From contig RQOG01000043.1 of assembly GCA_003854985.1 (NCBI GenBank), positions 1 through 35,854 of the forward strand: 35,854 nt of DNA, in the 5' to 3' direction. Below the pieces are notes generated by a model, which made no database searches, was not told where the DNA came from, and saw only the letters and a list, made by a program, of their open reading frames with translations. Shown one piece after another: positions 35,275 through 35,854 of this stretch (position 1 is its first letter; each line of letters opens with the position of its first letter). The DNA is from Calditrichota bacterium. Lineage in GTDB: Bacteria > Calditrichota > Calditrichia > Calditrichales > Calditrichaceae. The translations under genes were made by a program, and so were the position numbers.

Positions 35275-35854
35275 TCATTGTTCAAGATATTGCGGTATCG
35301 TCTGAAGATTATAGGTTTCTTCTTCTTCTTTAAATCCGGCCTGGGTTAGTTTTTCGTTTTCAAGCATATACTGACTGATCAGATAACGTACATTGCGCTG
35401 ATAATAGTCTCTTTGTGCCAGATCAAGTGTTGTTATCGTGCTGTTTTCTGCCAGACGGCGCGTAAAGTTTATGATCTGACTCATATATTGCCGCTGGCTT
35501 TTCAGCATTTTTATAATCCGTTCTTTCTGATCGATCTGTTGTTTAAGAGAAGCGGATTCTTTACCGGCTTCCGATGCACTGTTTTGTACTTTTTCCTGCA
35601 ACTCTGCAATCTGCTTTTCATAAGAAGATTTCTCGTTAGCGAAATAAATAAGCGAATAGGAATACATAAATATCGCGCCGGCGGCAAGACCGATGATCAA
35701 AAAAATGATAGGAAATATGATCCGTGAATGTTCACGAAACCATAAAGTACGCGAGATGCTTTTATTCAATTCAACCGTTTCTTCATCGTAGAGATTTTCA
35801 ATAAGATTCAAATCAACGGACTTTTTACAATGTGGACAAATTTTAGCCGATTCC
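35275..35854 (-). CDS. Zinc-ribbon, membrane and coiled-coil protein (cut by right edge)
   Basis: The frame is open to base 35854, so the gene starts outside the window; a TTG at 35811 is an internal Leu codon, not a start. The first visible residues are ESAKICPHCKKSVD, the second half of a zinc ribbon whose first CxxC must lie further upstream. A charged linker, one membrane helix (IIFPIIFLIIGLAAGAIFMYSYSLIYF) and a long coiled coil (EKQIAELQEKVQ to MLKSQRQYMSQII) follow. Zinc-ribbon plus membrane plus coiled-coil proteins often are scaffold or regulatory proteins; no specific function can be named. It converges with the M14 gene across a 19-base gap that includes an AT-only hairpin (35242-35258). 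Confidence 0.75.
   Translation of the reverse strand, partial: ESAKICPHCKKSVDLNLIENLYDEETVELNKSISRTLWFREHSRIIFPIIFLIIGLAAGAIFMYSYSLIYFANEKSSYEKQIAELQEKVQNSASEAGKESASLKQQIDQKERIIKMLKSQRQYMSQIINFTRRLAENSTITTLDLAQRDYYQRNVRYLISQYMLENEKLTQAGFKEEEETYNLQTIPQYLEQ

Noticed and set aside
35275..35811. TTG at 35811 as start of the coiled-coil protein
   Set aside because: The frame is open upstream to the window edge and encodes ICPHCKKSVD, half of a zinc ribbon, so the gene is partial and the TTG is an internal Leu.

Overview
The window looks like chromosome of an anaerobic, Gram-negative bacterium of the FCB group (Calditrichota, Ignavibacteria, Marinimicrobia or a nearby lineage; the exact phylum cannot be fixed from sequence reading). 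The evidence is two secreted proteins with C-terminal sorting tails of the type IX secretion kind (PNPFNP motif, terminal KKMLLLK or HKMLMIK), a TonB-dependent receptor with a carboxypeptidase-regulatory-like N-terminus, many lipoproteins, a Reg_prop/Y_Y_Y sensor kinase, two promoters of Bacteroidetes type (TTG-N19-TATTTTTG), and an oxygen-sensitive glycyl radical enzyme with its activase. No rRNA, tRNA, CRISPR array, transposase or integrase was seen.

Layout. 1-4277 (minus strand): a DUF4954-like protein cut by the left edge, two small AT-rich lipoproteins, a secreted protein built from three copies of a CxxCG domain plus calcium-type repeats, and an overlapping small protein with a GYPGCC motif (DUF483-like). 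4729-15687 (plus strand): glycyl radical activase and enzyme (best match trans-4-hydroxyproline dehydratase HypD), a KefB-type antiporter, a repeat-rich secreted protein broken by one TAG codon, a GH127 beta-L-arabinofuranosidase lipoprotein, a run of REP-like hairpins, and a radical SAM/SPASM enzyme. 15742-19716 (minus): a 1324-residue sensor kinase with a CheA-like core. 20236-26304: a SpoIIAA-like protein, a small outer-membrane barrel (minus), an MBL/beta-CASP nuclease, an SLC13 carboxylate symporter and a CstA transporter.

26327-28237 is a visibly AT-richer insert between CstA and the next operon. It is organised like integron gene cassettes: two adjacent modules, each bounded by its own perfect terminal inverted repeat beginning GTTAG and ending CTAAC (12 bp and 11 bp), followed by attC-like hairpins. 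Its cargo is a four-helix membrane protein and a lipoprotein with an FGE-sulfatase fold. This is the most interesting structure in the window.

28362-33779 (minus) is an envelope cluster: an exported methyltransferase-like protein, a lipoprotein abutting a TonB receptor, a SIMPL protein, and a C1 cysteine peptidase frameshifted at an A10 run. 33932-35854 holds a DUF188 protein, an M14 carboxypeptidase-like protein and a zinc-ribbon/coiled-coil membrane protein cut by the right edge.

Functional links. HypD-type enzyme and GH127 are the two activities expected for using hydroxyproline-rich plant glycoproteins (arabinose removed from hydroxyproline, then hydroxyproline dehydrated). Their presence on one strand within 10 kb is suggestive, but HypD identity rests on residue spacing and motifs, not on a search.
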